From the NCBI RefSeq assembly GCF_000368565.1, contig NZ_KB849533.1:228827-292826 (forward strand): DNA of 64,000 bases, read 5' to 3'. Each line of letters starts with the position of its first letter. The stretch's first letter is position 1. This document shows, one piece after another, positions 47,055 to 56,452 of the stretch. Made by a program: the position numbers and the translations under genes. This stretch comes from Acinetobacter gerneri DSM 14967 = CIP 107464 = MTCC 9824. Its GTDB lineage: Bacteria > Pseudomonadota > Gammaproteobacteria > Pseudomonadales > Moraxellaceae. The notes below the pieces were generated by a model. It was not told where the DNA came from and ran no database searches. It saw only the letters and a program-made list of their open reading frames with translations.

Positions 47055-47906
47055 TTATCTGAAGCTTTCCCAAATTCCCACCTGCCCTTCTTTTACTCGA
47101 GGAATATTGCCAAGCTTGATCCATGGCATATTTTCACCATGATAATCACTACCGACTGAAACTTTGAGATTAAACTGGGCGATGATCCGATCCACCATTT
47201 GACGTGTCGATAAAGGCTCGATATTTGGAGGCAACTCAACTGCATCACCACCTGCATTGGCAAATAATTCAATCATATATCGTACATTGGTTGCAGATAA
47301 ACCATAACGAGTTGGATGTGCCAACACGGCGAACCCCTGACTTTCATGGATCACTTTGATGGTTTCCTCTAAACACAGACCATCAAATTTGACGTAGGCT
47401 TTTTTACCTTCTTTGATGTATTTATCAAAAGCTTGTTGTGCTCTGCTGACAATCCCCTTTTCAACCAAGGTCTTAGCGATATGAGTTCGAGTGATATGGT
47501 CTGCAATACCATCAACTTTTAGCAGTACATCCGCATAAATATCTTGACCGATCAGAGGAATCAATAAATCACAGATTTGCTTGGCACGTTCTGCCCGAAT
47601 CCGTTTTTGTTCATCCAAAACCTTGAGTAAGGGCGCAGGATTTTGCATATTTAAAGCCACAATATGCACACCATAACTTTTCTTGGTCGCAGGTCTCGCC
47701 CATTGGCTAGAAATTTCTGAACCCGAAATGATGCGAATTGGTTGATTTTTTGCAAATTGTTCAGCTTTTATTAAGCCATCCATGCTATCGTGATCCGTCA
47801 AAGCAAGTGTATGAATTCCGAGCTCAAGCGCAGCACTCACAAGTTGCTCTGGCGTCAACGTACCATCAGAAATATTACTATGTGTATGTAAATCTATTCC
47901 TTGCAT
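47055..47906 (-). CDS. PHP-domain phosphoesterase (RNase AM / YciV-like)
   Basis: This 283-residue PHP-family metallo-phosphoesterase has metal ligands visible in DLHTHSNISDGT (residues 4-15), LALTDHDSMDG, ISGSEISS, AVLAHPTRYG and VGSDYHGEN. E. coli YciV/TrpH (RNase AM) in this family trims 5' ends of rRNA and hydrolyses 3',5'-bisphosphonucleotides. It is divergent from yciB with only 39 bp between the start codons. Confidence 0.9.
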   Translation of the reverse strand: MQGIDLHTHSNISDGTLTPEQLVSAALELGIHTLALTDHDSMDGLIKAEQFAKNQPIRIISGSEISSQWARPATKKSYGVHIVALNMQNPAPLLKVLDEQKRIRAERAKQICDLLIPLIGQDIYADVLLKVDGIADHITRTHIAKTLVEKGIVSRAQQAFDKYIKEGKKAYVKFDGLCLEETIKVIHESQGFAVLAHPTRYGLSATNVRYMIELFANAGGDAVELPPNIEPLSTRQMVDRIIAQFNLKVSVGSDYHGENMPWIKLGNIPRVKEGQVGIWESFR

Positions 47907-47945
47907 CTTTATACTACATCCACCTGAACAGTTTGATACTCTAAC

Positions 47946-48569
47946 ATGAAAGCATTTTTAGATTATTTACCAATAATCATATTCTTTTTAGTTTACAAGT
48001 TAATAAAGCCTGAGCAAAGTCATGCCATTTTAGAACGAATTGGGATCACAGGTGCCGAAAGTAATCAAAATATTTTAGTTGCAACATTAGCATTAATGGT
48101 TGCAACTTTTATTATTTATAGCTACTTATATATTTCACAAAAATTTAAATTAGAAAAAGCGCAGCTTTTAGTTGTGGTGAGTACCATTATTTTTGGTGGT
48201 CTAACCATTGCCTTACGCAAAGGCGAATTTATGATTTATAAGGCAATTTTCCTCAATCTTGCTTTTTCACTTGCCTTTATGATCAGCCCAATGATTGGAA
48301 AAATCAAAAAACCGTTGATCCAAAGATTATTTGATCCTGTATTTGAACTTTCTTATAAAGGATGGTTAAAACTCAACTGGGCTTGGGTAGGAATGTTCTG
48401 CTTTATGGCATTTTTGCATTTCTTTTTTGGCTTTATTTATCCCGATCCATCACCAGATCACGCTGTTTGGGTAAATTTCACTGCTTTTGGTGACATGATC
48501 GTGATGTTTTCATTTATCATTATACAGTTCATTCTTTTGCGTAAGCATTTTAAAACACCTCAAGAATGA
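47946..48569 (+). CDS. yciB: inner membrane protein YciB (septation protein A)
   Basis: This 207-residue membrane protein has five or six helices. It opens MKAFLDYLPIIIFFLVYKL and carries GWLKLNWAWVGMFCFMAFLHF near residue 138, both YciB/IspZ signatures. Family members influence cell-envelope and septum formation. The yciI-type gene follows after 38 bp, a common pairing. Confidence 0.93.
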   Translation: MKAFLDYLPIIIFFLVYKLIKPEQSHAILERIGITGAESNQNILVATLALMVATFIIYSYLYISQKFKLEKAQLLVVVSTIIFGGLTIALRKGEFMIYKAIFLNLAFSLAFMISPMIGKIKKPLIQRLFDPVFELSYKGWLKLNWAWVGMFCFMAFLHFFFGFIYPDPSPDHAVWVNFTAFGDMIVMFSFIIIQFILLRKHFKTPQE

Positions 48570-48607
48570 TTCACTTATTATTAAAGTTCTGAAATCAGAG
48601 ACATAGC

Positions 48608-48910
48608 ATGCCATTTTTTGTGATTAGCTGTACCGATAAAGAAGGTACTTTAGAAAAACGTTTAGCGGTTCGCCCTCGTCATATCGAGCGTTTAAATAAA
48701 CTTGATGCAGAAGGTCGTGTCATTGTTGCAGGTGCAATGCCAAAAAACCCTGAAAATCCACAAGATGGTTTTTATGGCAGTACGATGATTTTGGATTTTG
48801 AAAGTCGTGAAGCTTTGGATGCTTGGTTAAAAGAAGAACCTTTTGTTCTCGAAGGCATCTATGAGCATGTGGACGTAAAACCTTTCAATAAAGCATTTCC
48901 AAAAGGATAA
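48608..48910 (+). CDS. YciI family protein
   Basis: This 100-residue ferredoxin-like-fold protein has the YciI pattern: RPRHIERLNKLDAEGRVIVAGAMP, then GSTMILDFESREALDAWL and EEPFVLEGIYEHVDVKPF. The conserved His near residue 23 and the Asp in the dimer cleft are present. The biochemical role is unclear. Confidence 0.92.
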   Translation: MPFFVISCTDKEGTLEKRLAVRPRHIERLNKLDAEGRVIVAGAMPKNPENPQDGFYGSTMILDFESREALDAWLKEEPFVLEGIYEHVDVKPFNKAFPKG

Positions 48911-48917
48911 TAGCAAG

Positions 48918-49415
48918 ATGCGAGTTGTAGTGAAAAGCTTACTTGGCTTATCTTTAATTAGTTCAATTGCATGGGCTGAGCCTGTGCCGACAGCAAATCC
49001 ACCTGCTGCGGGCACGACGACTACAACTCCAGCAGCAGCTGCACCTAAACCCAATATTCTCGCGGCAACGGCAGGCGCAAAAAATCAGGAAACTCAGGAA
49101 CAAACACCTGAAGATAAAAAGCTAACTGCAGAACAAATTGCCAAACAAAAAGTCACTGAAGATGCCAAAGTACGTGCCATGGTCAAAGATCAGGCAACAC
49201 GTTTGCAACAACTTGAAAAAGCGAACTTAGATGCTTTGTCGCAAAACCAAGAATTACAACTTAAAAATGACAATTTAGGCGTTCAAGTCCAAGTGCTACA
49301 AAGTGAACGTAGTGCTCAAATGTTCTTATACGGCGCTGCAACCATTGCTGTAGGTGTATTACTTGGTTTCCTAATCGCAAGTTATATCTATACCAAACGT
49401 CGTCGTCAGTGGTAA
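48918..49415 (+). CDS. signal-peptide, coiled-coil, membrane-anchored protein
   Basis: This 165-residue protein has a signal peptide (ends SIAWA), an Ala/Pro/Thr-rich stretch, a coiled coil (residues ~85-130, with heptads such as QLEKANLDALSQNQELQLKN) and a C-terminal membrane segment (FLYGAATIAVGVLLGFLIASYIY), followed by RRRQW. The coiled-coil plus tail layout is like YgiM/TIGR04211 proteins, but the SH3 domain is absent. It is only 7 bp after the YciI gene. Confidence 0.75.
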   Translation: MRVVVKSLLGLSLISSIAWAEPVPTANPPAAGTTTTTPAAAAPKPNILAATAGAKNQETQEQTPEDKKLTAEQIAKQKVTEDAKVRAMVKDQATRLQQLEKANLDALSQNQELQLKNDNLGVQVQVLQSERSAQMFLYGAATIAVGVLLGFLIASYIYTKRRRQW

Positions 49416-49448
49416 ATTTGCTTCATCTGAGCATAAGGCGATTTTATT

Positions 49449-51434
49449 TTGACAAATACCATTAGGACAGCTGATCTCGATTGGCAATCTATTGATGGCA
49501 TCGAAATACCTGTTTCAAAACAGTTTGGGGATGTTTATTTTTCTAAAGACAATGGTCTATTAGAAACACGACATGTTTTTTTAAATGGCAATGACTTGTC
49601 TACTCGTCTTGCCCATTTAAAAGATTTTGAATATTTCAGCGTTGCAGAAACAGGTTTTGGTACAGGTCTAAATATCTTGGCACTTTGGCAACTTTGGCAA
49701 CAGGTTCGCCCAAACAATCACAGTCATTTACACGCCACCAGTGTTGAAAAATTTCCTCTCAATAAAAAGGATTTAATTCGGGCCTTAAATGCTTGGCCTG
49801 AACTGAAAGATCTTGCTGATCAATTGATCGAGCAATATCCCCTTCCAATCTCAGGCTGCCATCGTTTAAATTTTCCAAATGAACGCTTTTCGATTGATCT
49901 TTGGCTAGGCGATGCACACGATATATTTCCTGTCATAGAAAAAACCAAAGCCGTCGATGCATGGTTTTTAGATGGATTTGCACCTTCATGCAATCCAGAT
50001 ATGTGGCAAGAAAATGTCCTCAATCACATCGTACGTTTATCCGCGATCGGAACGACTTTTGCTTCGTTTAGTGTCGCTGGCGTCTTAAAACGAGGTCTAA
50101 AACAGCACGGTATCACGATTACCCGTCCCCGTGGATTTGGGCATAAACGGGAAATGCTTAAAGCGATTTGGCAATCTGCTCAGCCTACTGATTCAGTTAA
50201 TCATTTGAATTGTTCTGAAAACAGTCATGAAAATAAAATCAATTTAGACAATAAGTCAGAGATTGAAAATAACAACTCAATTCACCTCAAACATGATGCT
50301 TTAACGGTTCATAGCAAACAAAAGTTTAGACAACGCAAATTTGCGATTATTGGCGCAGGAATCGCGGGTTTGACCCATGCCTATATGTTGGCATGTCGTG
50401 GACATCAAGTCATCATTTACGACAAATCAGCACCCCTAGCAGAGGGTTCTGGCAATCCTTTGGCATTACTCAATCCAAAACTTAGCCCAATTGAGCAAAG
50501 TGCTGAACATTTGATGACGATATCTTGGCCCTACGCGCTACAGTTTTATCAAAAATTTAAAGCATTTCGCCCTTTAGCGATCAATCAGATTGCATTAAAA
50601 GATCCTGAAGAAAATTTGGCAATCGCTGAACAATATCCAGAGGCGACCTTAAAAGTCATTAGTCCTGAACAATCTGAAATTAAAACTGAATTTTCAAGTT
50701 TACAACTGACGCAAGCGGGTGCGGTCTATCCTGACCGACTCAAAGATGAAATCTTGGAGCATCCGCTGATTGAGTTTAAGGTAGCTGATATTTCATCTAT
50801 CCAAAAGCAATCAGATGATACGCTGAAACTGCTCAGTGACTCAGAACAAATAGATGAAGCTTATGATCATGTGATCGTTTGCGCTGCACGTCATAGCAAA
50901 CAGTTTTTTCCACAATATCCTGAGTTAAAACCCGTTCGTGGTCAAGTTAGCTGGGTACGCAATCCACAGCAGCGTTTAGATCCAAAGCTTGCCTATAGTT
51001 TTGGCGGTTATTGTATGCAGTTAGATGATGAGCATTTGATCATGGGTGCTTCATTTTATCCAAACCGTGATGACCAAGAAGTGCTTGAAGAAGATCATGT
51101 GCATAACTATGAACTTATCCACAATTCATTTCCAGAATATGCACAATCTCTAAAAAATATCGCAGAATGGCAAGGTCGTGCTTCAGTCCGAGCACAAAGT
51201 CCAGATTATTTTCCTGTTTTGGGTAAACCTGATCCAAATCGTGAAGTGTATAGCTTTGCGGGTATGGGTTCTAAAGGTTTCTTATTTACACCACTTTGCA
51301 CAGAAGTGTTATTGGCGCACATTTTAGGAGAGGCTTGTCCTGTCTCAAATACATTGTGGAAAAAGCTAGATATTCATCGTTTTAAAAAAGTCATGCGCGT
51401 TAGAAAACCGTATTATCAAAAACCGGCTACATAA
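49449..51434 (+). CDS. mnmC: bifunctional tRNA wobble-uridine modification enzyme MnmC
   Basis: MnmC (661 aa) completes mnm5s2U34 in tRNA. The N-terminal methyltransferase domain (residues 1-250) has GFGTGLNIL and FLDGFAPSCNPDMW. The C-terminal FAD oxidoreductase domain begins with AIIGAGIAGLTHAYML near residue 298 and continues with GSGNPLALLNPKLS and FAGMGSKGFLFTPLC. The linker is longer and more Asn/Ser-rich than usual. The start appears to be a TTG with AAGG upstream. Confidence 0.95.
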   Translation: MTNTIRTADLDWQSIDGIEIPVSKQFGDVYFSKDNGLLETRHVFLNGNDLSTRLAHLKDFEYFSVAETGFGTGLNILALWQLWQQVRPNNHSHLHATSVEKFPLNKKDLIRALNAWPELKDLADQLIEQYPLPISGCHRLNFPNERFSIDLWLGDAHDIFPVIEKTKAVDAWFLDGFAPSCNPDMWQENVLNHIVRLSAIGTTFASFSVAGVLKRGLKQHGITITRPRGFGHKREMLKAIWQSAQPTDSVNHLNCSENSHENKINLDNKSEIENNNSIHLKHDALTVHSKQKFRQRKFAIIGAGIAGLTHAYMLACRGHQVIIYDKSAPLAEGSGNPLALLNPKLSPIEQSAEHLMTISWPYALQFYQKFKAFRPLAINQIALKDPEENLAIAEQYPEATLKVISPEQSEIKTEFSSLQLTQAGAVYPDRLKDEILEHPLIEFKVADISSIQKQSDDTLKLLSDSEQIDEAYDHVIVCAARHSKQFFPQYPELKPVRGQVSWVRNPQQRLDPKLAYSFGGYCMQLDDEHLIMGASFYPNRDDQEVLEEDHVHNYELIHNSFPEYAQSLKNIAEWQGRASVRAQSPDYFPVLGKPDPNREVYSFAGMGSKGFLFTPLCTEVLLAHILGEACPVSNTLWKKLDIHRFKKVMRVRKPYYQKPAT

Positions 51435-51454
51435 TTTTATTTTCATTTGCCATT

Positions 51455-51482
51455 AAAAAAGCGCCTATGCGGCGCTTTTTTC
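51455..51482. terminator. bidirectional terminator
   Basis: AAAAAAGCGCC / GGCGCTTTTTT lies between mnmC and the convergent rhodanese gene. Confidence 0.9.
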
Positions 51483-51794
51483 TTAAGCTTGCTCTATAGG
51501 CAAACCTGCATCACGTGCTGCACGTGTTCCACCCATTAACACGACATAGTCACGAGACTCATCTATACCGTCTAACAATTCTGCTGCACGTGGAGCTTTA
51601 CTGCCACCGCCACATAAAATGTAAATTGTTTGATCCGAAGCCACTTGAGTTAAGCTATTTTGACCTAGATCATTAATCGGCTGATTTACAGCACCTTTTA
51701 AATGACCTTCAGCAAAAGCTTTTGCATCACGAACATCCCAAATAACAGCATTATCTGGGAACTCAAATGTTGTAATTTCTTGTTTACGGATCAT
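51483..51794 (-). CDS. rhodanese-like protein
   Basis: This 103-residue single rhodanese domain contains VIWDVRDAKAFAEGHLKGA and an active-site loop, ILCGGGSKAPRAAELL, with the catalytic cysteine. It may carry sulfur or act as a thiosulfate sulfurtransferase. The start is at MIRKQE, with AGGAG upstream. Confidence 0.87.
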   Translation of the reverse strand: MIRKQEITTFEFPDNAVIWDVRDAKAFAEGHLKGAVNQPINDLGQNSLTQVASDQTIYILCGGGSKAPRAAELLDGIDESRDYVVLMGGTRAARDAGLPIEQA

Positions 51795-51885
51795 TGCGCA
51801 CTCCTTTGATGTAAACAACACTTGGCAAATGAAGAAAACATCCCTAGCATCTCAGATATTCTTTCTATTTGCAAAGGTCTTAACT

Positions 51886-52374
51886 ATGCCTTCTTTCGAT
51901 ATTGTCTCAGAATTGGAAATTTTTGAAGTAAATCACGCAGTACAGAACACTCAAAAAGAGATTGCTACGCGTTTTGACTTCCGTGGACAAGATGTTTCAA
52001 TTGAAATCAATGAAAAAGCCAAAGAAATTAAAATTTCTACCGAAAGTGATTTCCAATGTGAACAAGTGTACAGCATGCTTGAAAATCATTTCTTTAAGCG
52101 AAAAGTCGATATTCAAGCTTTAGATCCACAAAAAATGACAGCTTCTGGTAAAAATGTAATCCAAGTCATCAAACTTAAAGATGGACTTGACTCTGATACC
52201 GCAAAAAAAATTAATAAAGCCATTAAAGAAAGTGGCATCAAAGTGCAATCATCTATCCAAGGTGACAAAATTCGAGTAACTGACAAGAAACGCGATACTT
52301 TGCAACAAGTTATGGCGTTTTTAAAAGAACAACAATTTGGTGTGCCTTTACAATTTAATAACTTTAAAGATTAA
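51886..52374 (+). CDS. YajQ family nucleotide-binding protein
   Basis: This 162-residue YajQ protein opens MPSFDIVSELEIFEVNHAVQ and ends FGVPLQFNNFKD, both near-invariant in the family. Some YajQ proteins bind cyclic di-GMP and act as transcription co-regulators. The start is at MPSF, with AAAGG upstream; an upstream extension is not credible. The DUF4442 gene follows. Confidence 0.93.
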   Translation: MPSFDIVSELEIFEVNHAVQNTQKEIATRFDFRGQDVSIEINEKAKEIKISTESDFQCEQVYSMLENHFFKRKVDIQALDPQKMTASGKNVIQVIKLKDGLDSDTAKKINKAIKESGIKVQSSIQGDKIRVTDKKRDTLQQVMAFLKEQQFGVPLQFNNFKD

Positions 52375-52399
52375 AAATCGCACACTCATAGGTGAATCC

Positions 52400-52912
52400 A
52401 TGACTCAGACCAATCGCTTAGCAAAACTTGTTAAAGGCACTGCCAAACTTCCAAAAAGTGTTCGTACACTCATTTGGAGCAAAGCTTTTGGTCGAGTCGT
52501 ACCTATGGTCGGTACTGCTGGACTAAAATATTTAGAAGTCAGCAACAGTACAGTCGTTGTTAAAGTTGAAAATCACAAATCCATCCAAAATCATATCGGG
52601 CAAGTACATGCCTGTGGAATGGCTTTGATCGCTGAAACAGCAACGGGTTTCGTGACGGGTATGAATGTACCAGATCATTGCATCGTGCTGATTAAAAGCA
52701 TGCATATCGACTTTAAACGTCCATCTCAAGGGGCGATGACGGCAGTTGCAACATTGACCGATGAACAACAACAATTGATGCAAAATACTGAAAAAGGCGA
52801 AACACTGGTACAGGTGACAGTCACTGATGAATCTGGTGAAGAGCCGATCCAATGCCAAATGCTTTGGGCTTGGGTTGCAAAGTCACACTTAAAATCCAAT
52901 AAAAGTAAATAA
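52400..52912 (+). CDS. DUF4442 hotdog-fold (thioesterase-like) protein
   Basis: This 170-residue protein is of the DUF4442 group with a hotdog fold. VRTLIWSKAFGRVVPMVGTA and the region HACGMALIAETATGF resemble PaaI-type acyl-CoA thioesterases. AGGTGA lies directly before the ATG at 52400. The substrate is unknown. Confidence 0.82.
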   Translation: MTQTNRLAKLVKGTAKLPKSVRTLIWSKAFGRVVPMVGTAGLKYLEVSNSTVVVKVENHKSIQNHIGQVHACGMALIAETATGFVTGMNVPDHCIVLIKSMHIDFKRPSQGAMTAVATLTDEQQQLMQNTEKGETLVQVTVTDESGEEPIQCQMLWAWVAKSHLKSNKSK

Positions 52913-53034
52913 AACTTACCATTCAGTAAGTGTAAATATTACTAAATCACTTATAAAGTGTGACGTATTTCCACTATTTAAAGATGCTCATCTTGCTCAA
53001 AATAAAAACACTTTTGTACTATTTTGAGCAACTC

Positions 53035-53535
53035 ATGAAAAAAATACTTTTTGCTTTTGCCCTTCTTCCTCTTGCCCTCAGTGCTTGTAGTCAAGATCCA
53101 AACAAACCTGCCGCTGCGGTAACGGCAAAAACCTTAAATGCGCTTTCTGCATCGCAACAAGCTGAACAAAATAAAAAAATCGTCGTTGATTTTTATGAAG
53201 GTGTGTTTTTAAAACATCAAGTTAAAGCCTATGCTGATCGCTATATTGGTGATCAATATATTCAGCACAATCCGCATGTTCCTGATGGTAAAGCGCCTTT
53301 TGTTGATTATTTTACAGGTCATTTTAAAGAAAACCCTGAGGCTAAAAGCGTAATTAAACGTGCTGTAGCAGAGGGAGATTTAGTCTTTTTACACGTACAT
53401 TCTACTCAAAATGCCCAAGATCGCGGAGTCGCGATTGTGGATATTTTCCGTGTAGAAAATGGAAAAATTGTTGAACATTGGGATGTACAGCAACAAGTAC
53501 CTGAGCAAAGTGCAAACAGCAATACCATGTTTTAA
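53035..53535 (+). CDS. lipoprotein with SnoaL/NTF2-like domain
   Basis: This 166-residue protein has a lipoprotein signal (ALLPLALSAC, lipobox LSAC). The mature domain has SnoaL-like features: VVDFYEGVFLKHQ, YIQHNPHVPDGKAPF and HWDVQQQVPE. Such domains often bind small hydrophobic molecules or act as polyketide-cyclase-like enzymes; the function here is open. The start has GAG upstream. Confidence 0.82.
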   Translation: MKKILFAFALLPLALSACSQDPNKPAAAVTAKTLNALSASQQAEQNKKIVVDFYEGVFLKHQVKAYADRYIGDQYIQHNPHVPDGKAPFVDYFTGHFKENPEAKSVIKRAVAEGDLVFLHVHSTQNAQDRGVAIVDIFRVENGKIVEHWDVQQQVPEQSANSNTMF

Positions 53536-53636
53536 CAGTTGAATTGCCCTGATGAGCATTTTGTATTTTGAATAGATAAGATCATTTTTATGATAAAAAT
53601 CCTAGCGAGGATCTATTGCCCGTTAGTTTAGGATTC

Positions 53637-53747
53637 TTAAAATCCTCCCCAACCCTCCTTTAAAAAAGGAGGGAGCTTTCCGTAACTAAACTTATTATTT
53701 ACAGTAAGTTCCCCTCTTTTTCAAAGAGGGGTTAGGGGAGATTTTTA
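53637..53747. repeat. palindromic repeat element (REP/MITE-like)
   Basis: This ~110-bp sequence forms an imperfect overall palindrome. The outer arms are AAAATCCTCCCCAACCC and GGGGTTAGGGGAGATTTT. Two inner hairpins lie at about 53653-53673 (CCCTCCTTT / AAGGAGGG) and 53710-53731 (CCCCTCTTT / AAAGAGGGG). It lies between convergent genes and may serve as a terminator for both. The build is typical of dispersed non-coding repeats. Confidence 0.65.
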
Positions 53748-53819
53748 GATATTGAATTAACAATTCTAAACTTTCTGACATGACACCTAAGACTAGGATT
53801 TTTAATTTAAAACTCAAAT

Positions 53820-54242
53820 TTAAACTTTTTGAGATTCTGCATATTTTTGCTTCACTTCGTCTGGAATCGCACGCTTACCGCCTTTGACATCCACAGCAAC
53901 AAAAGTGAAAACACCTTCAGTTACACGTTTTGGTTCACGTGAACTATCATGGCTATCCCATACTTCAATTTGCATTTGAATCGAAGTATTTCCGACTTTT
54001 AAAATTTTGGTATAACAACTAATCACATCACCGACTTTTACAGGAACCAAAAAAGTCATTTGATTAATTGAAATGGTCGCACAACGCCCCTTACTAAAAC
54101 GTTCTGCATGAATTGCACCTGCCAAATCCATTTGTGAAACAATCCAACCACCAAAAACATCACCACTCCAGTTGGTATCCGCAGGCATAGCGATAGTTTG
54201 AAGGGATAGCGTACCTTCTGGTTTTATATGAGAATCTGACAC
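53820..54242 (-). CDS. acyl-CoA thioesterase (YciA-like)
   Basis: This protein of about 140 residues has a hotdog fold: MPADTNWSGDVFGGWIVSQMDLAGA near the N-terminus is the acyl-CoA thioesterase signature, followed by FLVPVKVGDVISCY. It hydrolyses acyl-CoA to free acid and CoA. The start is taken as the GTG at 54242, which has GGAG five bases upstream; an ATG at 54263 overlapping trxC is the alternative. Confidence 0.87.
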   Translation of the reverse strand: MSDSHIKPEGTLSLQTIAMPADTNWSGDVFGGWIVSQMDLAGAIHAERFSKGRCATISINQMTFLVPVKVGDVISCYTKILKVGNTSIQMQIEVWDSHDSSREPKRVTEGVFTFVAVDVKGGKRAIPDEVKQKYAESQKV

Positions 54243-54243
54243 A

Positions 54244-54681
54244 TTAACTCCGAGCATTGGCATTCAATTGTTGATCTAACCACTGTTGTAATTCGCTAGA
54301 TCGTAACGCACCGCTAATTCTAGCAAATTCGTTGGTTTTATTCATCAAAACTAGAGTGGGAATACTTCTTACGTTAAACGCTTGGCTCAATCGTGGATTG
54401 GCTTCTGTGTCAATTTTGGCAAAAATCACATGTGAATTATGTTTAGCAACTTCTGCAAAATGTGGTGCCATCATTTTACAAGGTCCACACCATTCTGCCC
54501 AAAGATCAATGAGAACAGGTAAGTCACTGTTACTGATGAAATTACTAAAATTTTGTTCATTTAATTCTATTGGTGCAAGCGGGATCAGGTCATGATGACA
54601 TTGTCCACAACTTGGTTTTGAATCTAATTTCTCTTCTGGAACTCTGTTTTTTGCACCACATGATGGACATACGACGATCAT
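54244..54681 (-). CDS. trxC: thioredoxin 2 (TrxC)
   Basis: TrxC (145 aa) is a zinc-containing thioredoxin. The N-terminal zinc ribbon has CPSCGAKNRVP and CGQCHHDL, and the thioredoxin domain has WAEWCGPCKMMAP as the redox site. It reduces protein disulfides, often under oxidative stress. The start at MIVVCPSC overlaps the stop of the upstream hydrolase gene by one base, showing coupling. Confidence 0.93.
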   Translation of the reverse strand: MIVVCPSCGAKNRVPEEKLDSKPSCGQCHHDLIPLAPIELNEQNFSNFISNSDLPVLIDLWAEWCGPCKMMAPHFAEVAKHNSHVIFAKIDTEANPRLSQAFNVRSIPTLVLMNKTNEFARISGALRSSELQQWLDQQLNANARS

Positions 54682-55577
54682 TAGCTCACTCCAATATTTT
54701 GATGTAGAAACTCTAATTGGGTCGAAATTGCTTTTTCCAACCATTTCCCATGATATATATCAAAATGTGACATATTCCACTCATGATAATTTACAAATGG
54801 TGCAATATTTGTAGCGGTTTCACGGCTAGATTCAATCGGGATAAATGCATCTTTTTTTGCAGCAATAAACAAAACAGGGATATTAATGCTACGCACGTTT
54901 TGGATTGGCCTAAAACGCATCAAGTTGAAAAAGACTCGTGCAGGCACCTCTCCACTCCAAAAATAATCAGGATTGACGATCGACATATAGCCATTGTAAC
55001 TATCCTGACCAGGTATAAAACAAAGTGAAAATGGATGCACCACGGGCAGTGTTTTTGGTGTGATACCAACTTTTGCCCCCATATAATCTTGACTTGAGAG
55101 CTTCAAAGCTTTGGGTAAGTATTGGATCGGATAATATTTGGCGCATTCAGTACCGTCGACATAAGGCACTTGTACCATGATAGCATTGATGTTTTTCATT
55201 TCAGTCGCAAGGGTGAGCGCATATCCCCCACTCAGCGATGTTCCCCAGAGGACTATTTTTCGAGTATTAATATTTTTTTGTGCGCTGACATATTGAATAA
55301 CGGATTTCCAATCTTCCAATTGCTTTTTTAATGAAATCATCTCACGAGGAAACCCTGTACTGCCTCCCCAATTACGATAATCAAATAAGACAACTGCATA
55401 ACCAGCTTGTGCAAAACGCTGTGCAAATGGAATCAATCTAAATTGGCGCAAAGCGGCAAAGCCATGTGCCATCACGATGACAGCAGGTTTTTTGACATTT
55501 TTAGGTTTATAAAAGTCAGCAGCGATCAAATCATGCCCGCTTTCGACATACAGCGGCTCTACTGTATAAGCGTACAT
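54681..55577 (-). CDS. alpha/beta hydrolase
   Basis: This 298-residue alpha/beta-hydrolase has VMAHGFAALRQF for the oxyanion loop, the nucleophile serine in LWGTSLSGGYAL, the aspartate in AAKKDAFIPIES and the histidine in MSHFDIYHGKW. The sequence is like X-Pro dipeptidyl peptidase / DUF1100-type esterases. There is no signal peptide. The substrate is unknown. Confidence 0.87.
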   Translation of the reverse strand: MYAYTVEPLYVESGHDLIAADFYKPKNVKKPAVIVMAHGFAALRQFRLIPFAQRFAQAGYAVVLFDYRNWGGSTGFPREMISLKKQLEDWKSVIQYVSAQKNINTRKIVLWGTSLSGGYALTLATEMKNINAIMVQVPYVDGTECAKYYPIQYLPKALKLSSQDYMGAKVGITPKTLPVVHPFSLCFIPGQDSYNGYMSIVNPDYFWSGEVPARVFFNLMRFRPIQNVRSINIPVLFIAAKKDAFIPIESSRETATNIAPFVNYHEWNMSHFDIYHGKWLEKAISTQLEFLHQNIGVS

Positions 55578-55698
55578 CGGTTCCCCTGTTATTTTTTGTT
55601 GATATTCTCAGATAATTTGACGCTGTGTTTTAACGCAGGTCAAAGCATGATGTTATGATACTAGCATATATTCTTTAAATTGATATTGGAGTGACAAA

Positions 55699-56034
55699 AT
55701 GAGCGAAATTGTAGGCTTTGCAGGTCAAATCTTCCCAGAACAAGTGACACAAGTCGTTGAAAAAGGTTTTAAATCGATTATTAATAACCGCCCAGATTTA
55801 GAAGGCGGTGCAGAACAACCGACAAGCCAACAAATTGAAGAAGCTGCGCGTAGTGCAGGTTTAGATTATGTTTATCAACCTGTTGTAGCAGGTCAGATTA
55901 CTGAAGTTGATGTACGTACTTTTGCCAATCATTTTAATGAATTACCAAAACCTGTATTGATGTTTTGCCGTACAGGAAACCGCTCAAACAATTTATTTCA
56001 ATTAGCAAAACAAATGGATCTTTTAGATGACTAA
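55699..56034 (+). CDS. DUF442 / TIGR01244 sulfur transferase-phosphatase
   Basis: This 111-residue protein of the TIGR01244 / DUF442 (beta-lactamase-hydrolase-like phosphatase) family has GFKSIINNRPDLEGG near the start. The Cys-based active site is VLMFCRTGNRSNNL, a CX5R loop near residue 93. It is followed, with an 8-bp overlap, by a periplasmic paralogue. The natural substrate is unknown. Confidence 0.88.
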   Translation: MSEIVGFAGQIFPEQVTQVVEKGFKSIINNRPDLEGGAEQPTSQQIEEAARSAGLDYVYQPVVAGQITEVDVRTFANHFNELPKPVLMFCRTGNRSNNLFQLAKQMDLLDD

Positions 56035-56452
56035 TCGTTTTGCTGCGATTTTATTTGGCTTGTGCATCAATTGCACAAGCTTGGTTTATGCTGAAAATAC
56101 TCAAAATTTCAGTCAATTATTATCACAAAATGTCAGTGTCTCTGGACAAATGACTACGGCTAAATTTGATCAGTTGATGCATCAAGGCTTTAAATCAGTC
56201 ATCGTCAACCGTCCTGATGAAGAAGCGGGTAATCAAGTTAGCATTAGCCAACTCAGAACGATTGCCGAAAGATCACATGTGAGTGTGATTTATCAACCTG
56301 TTGATTCTGGTAAAGTGAGTCAATCTGATGTTGCTGAATTTGCAAAATATTATAATCATCTACCTAAGCCGATCTTACTGGTCTGCAAATCTGGTTCGCG
56401 ATCAACCGCTTTATTTAACCAAGCAAAATCTCAAGGGCTATTAAATGAATAA
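56027..56452 (+). CDS. exported DUF442 phosphatase-like paralogue
   Basis: This 141-residue protein has a signal peptide (ends NCTSLVYA) and the same domain as its upstream neighbour: GFKSVIVNRPDEEAG and ILLVCKSGSRSTALF, with the CX5R loop kept. One copy is therefore cytoplasmic and one is exported. The overlap with both neighbours suggests one transcript of three genes. Confidence 0.85.
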   Translation: MTNRFAAILFGLCINCTSLVYAENTQNFSQLLSQNVSVSGQMTTAKFDQLMHQGFKSVIVNRPDEEAGNQVSISQLRTIAERSHVSVIYQPVDSGKVSQSDVAEFAKYYNHLPKPILLVCKSGSRSTALFNQAKSQGLLNE

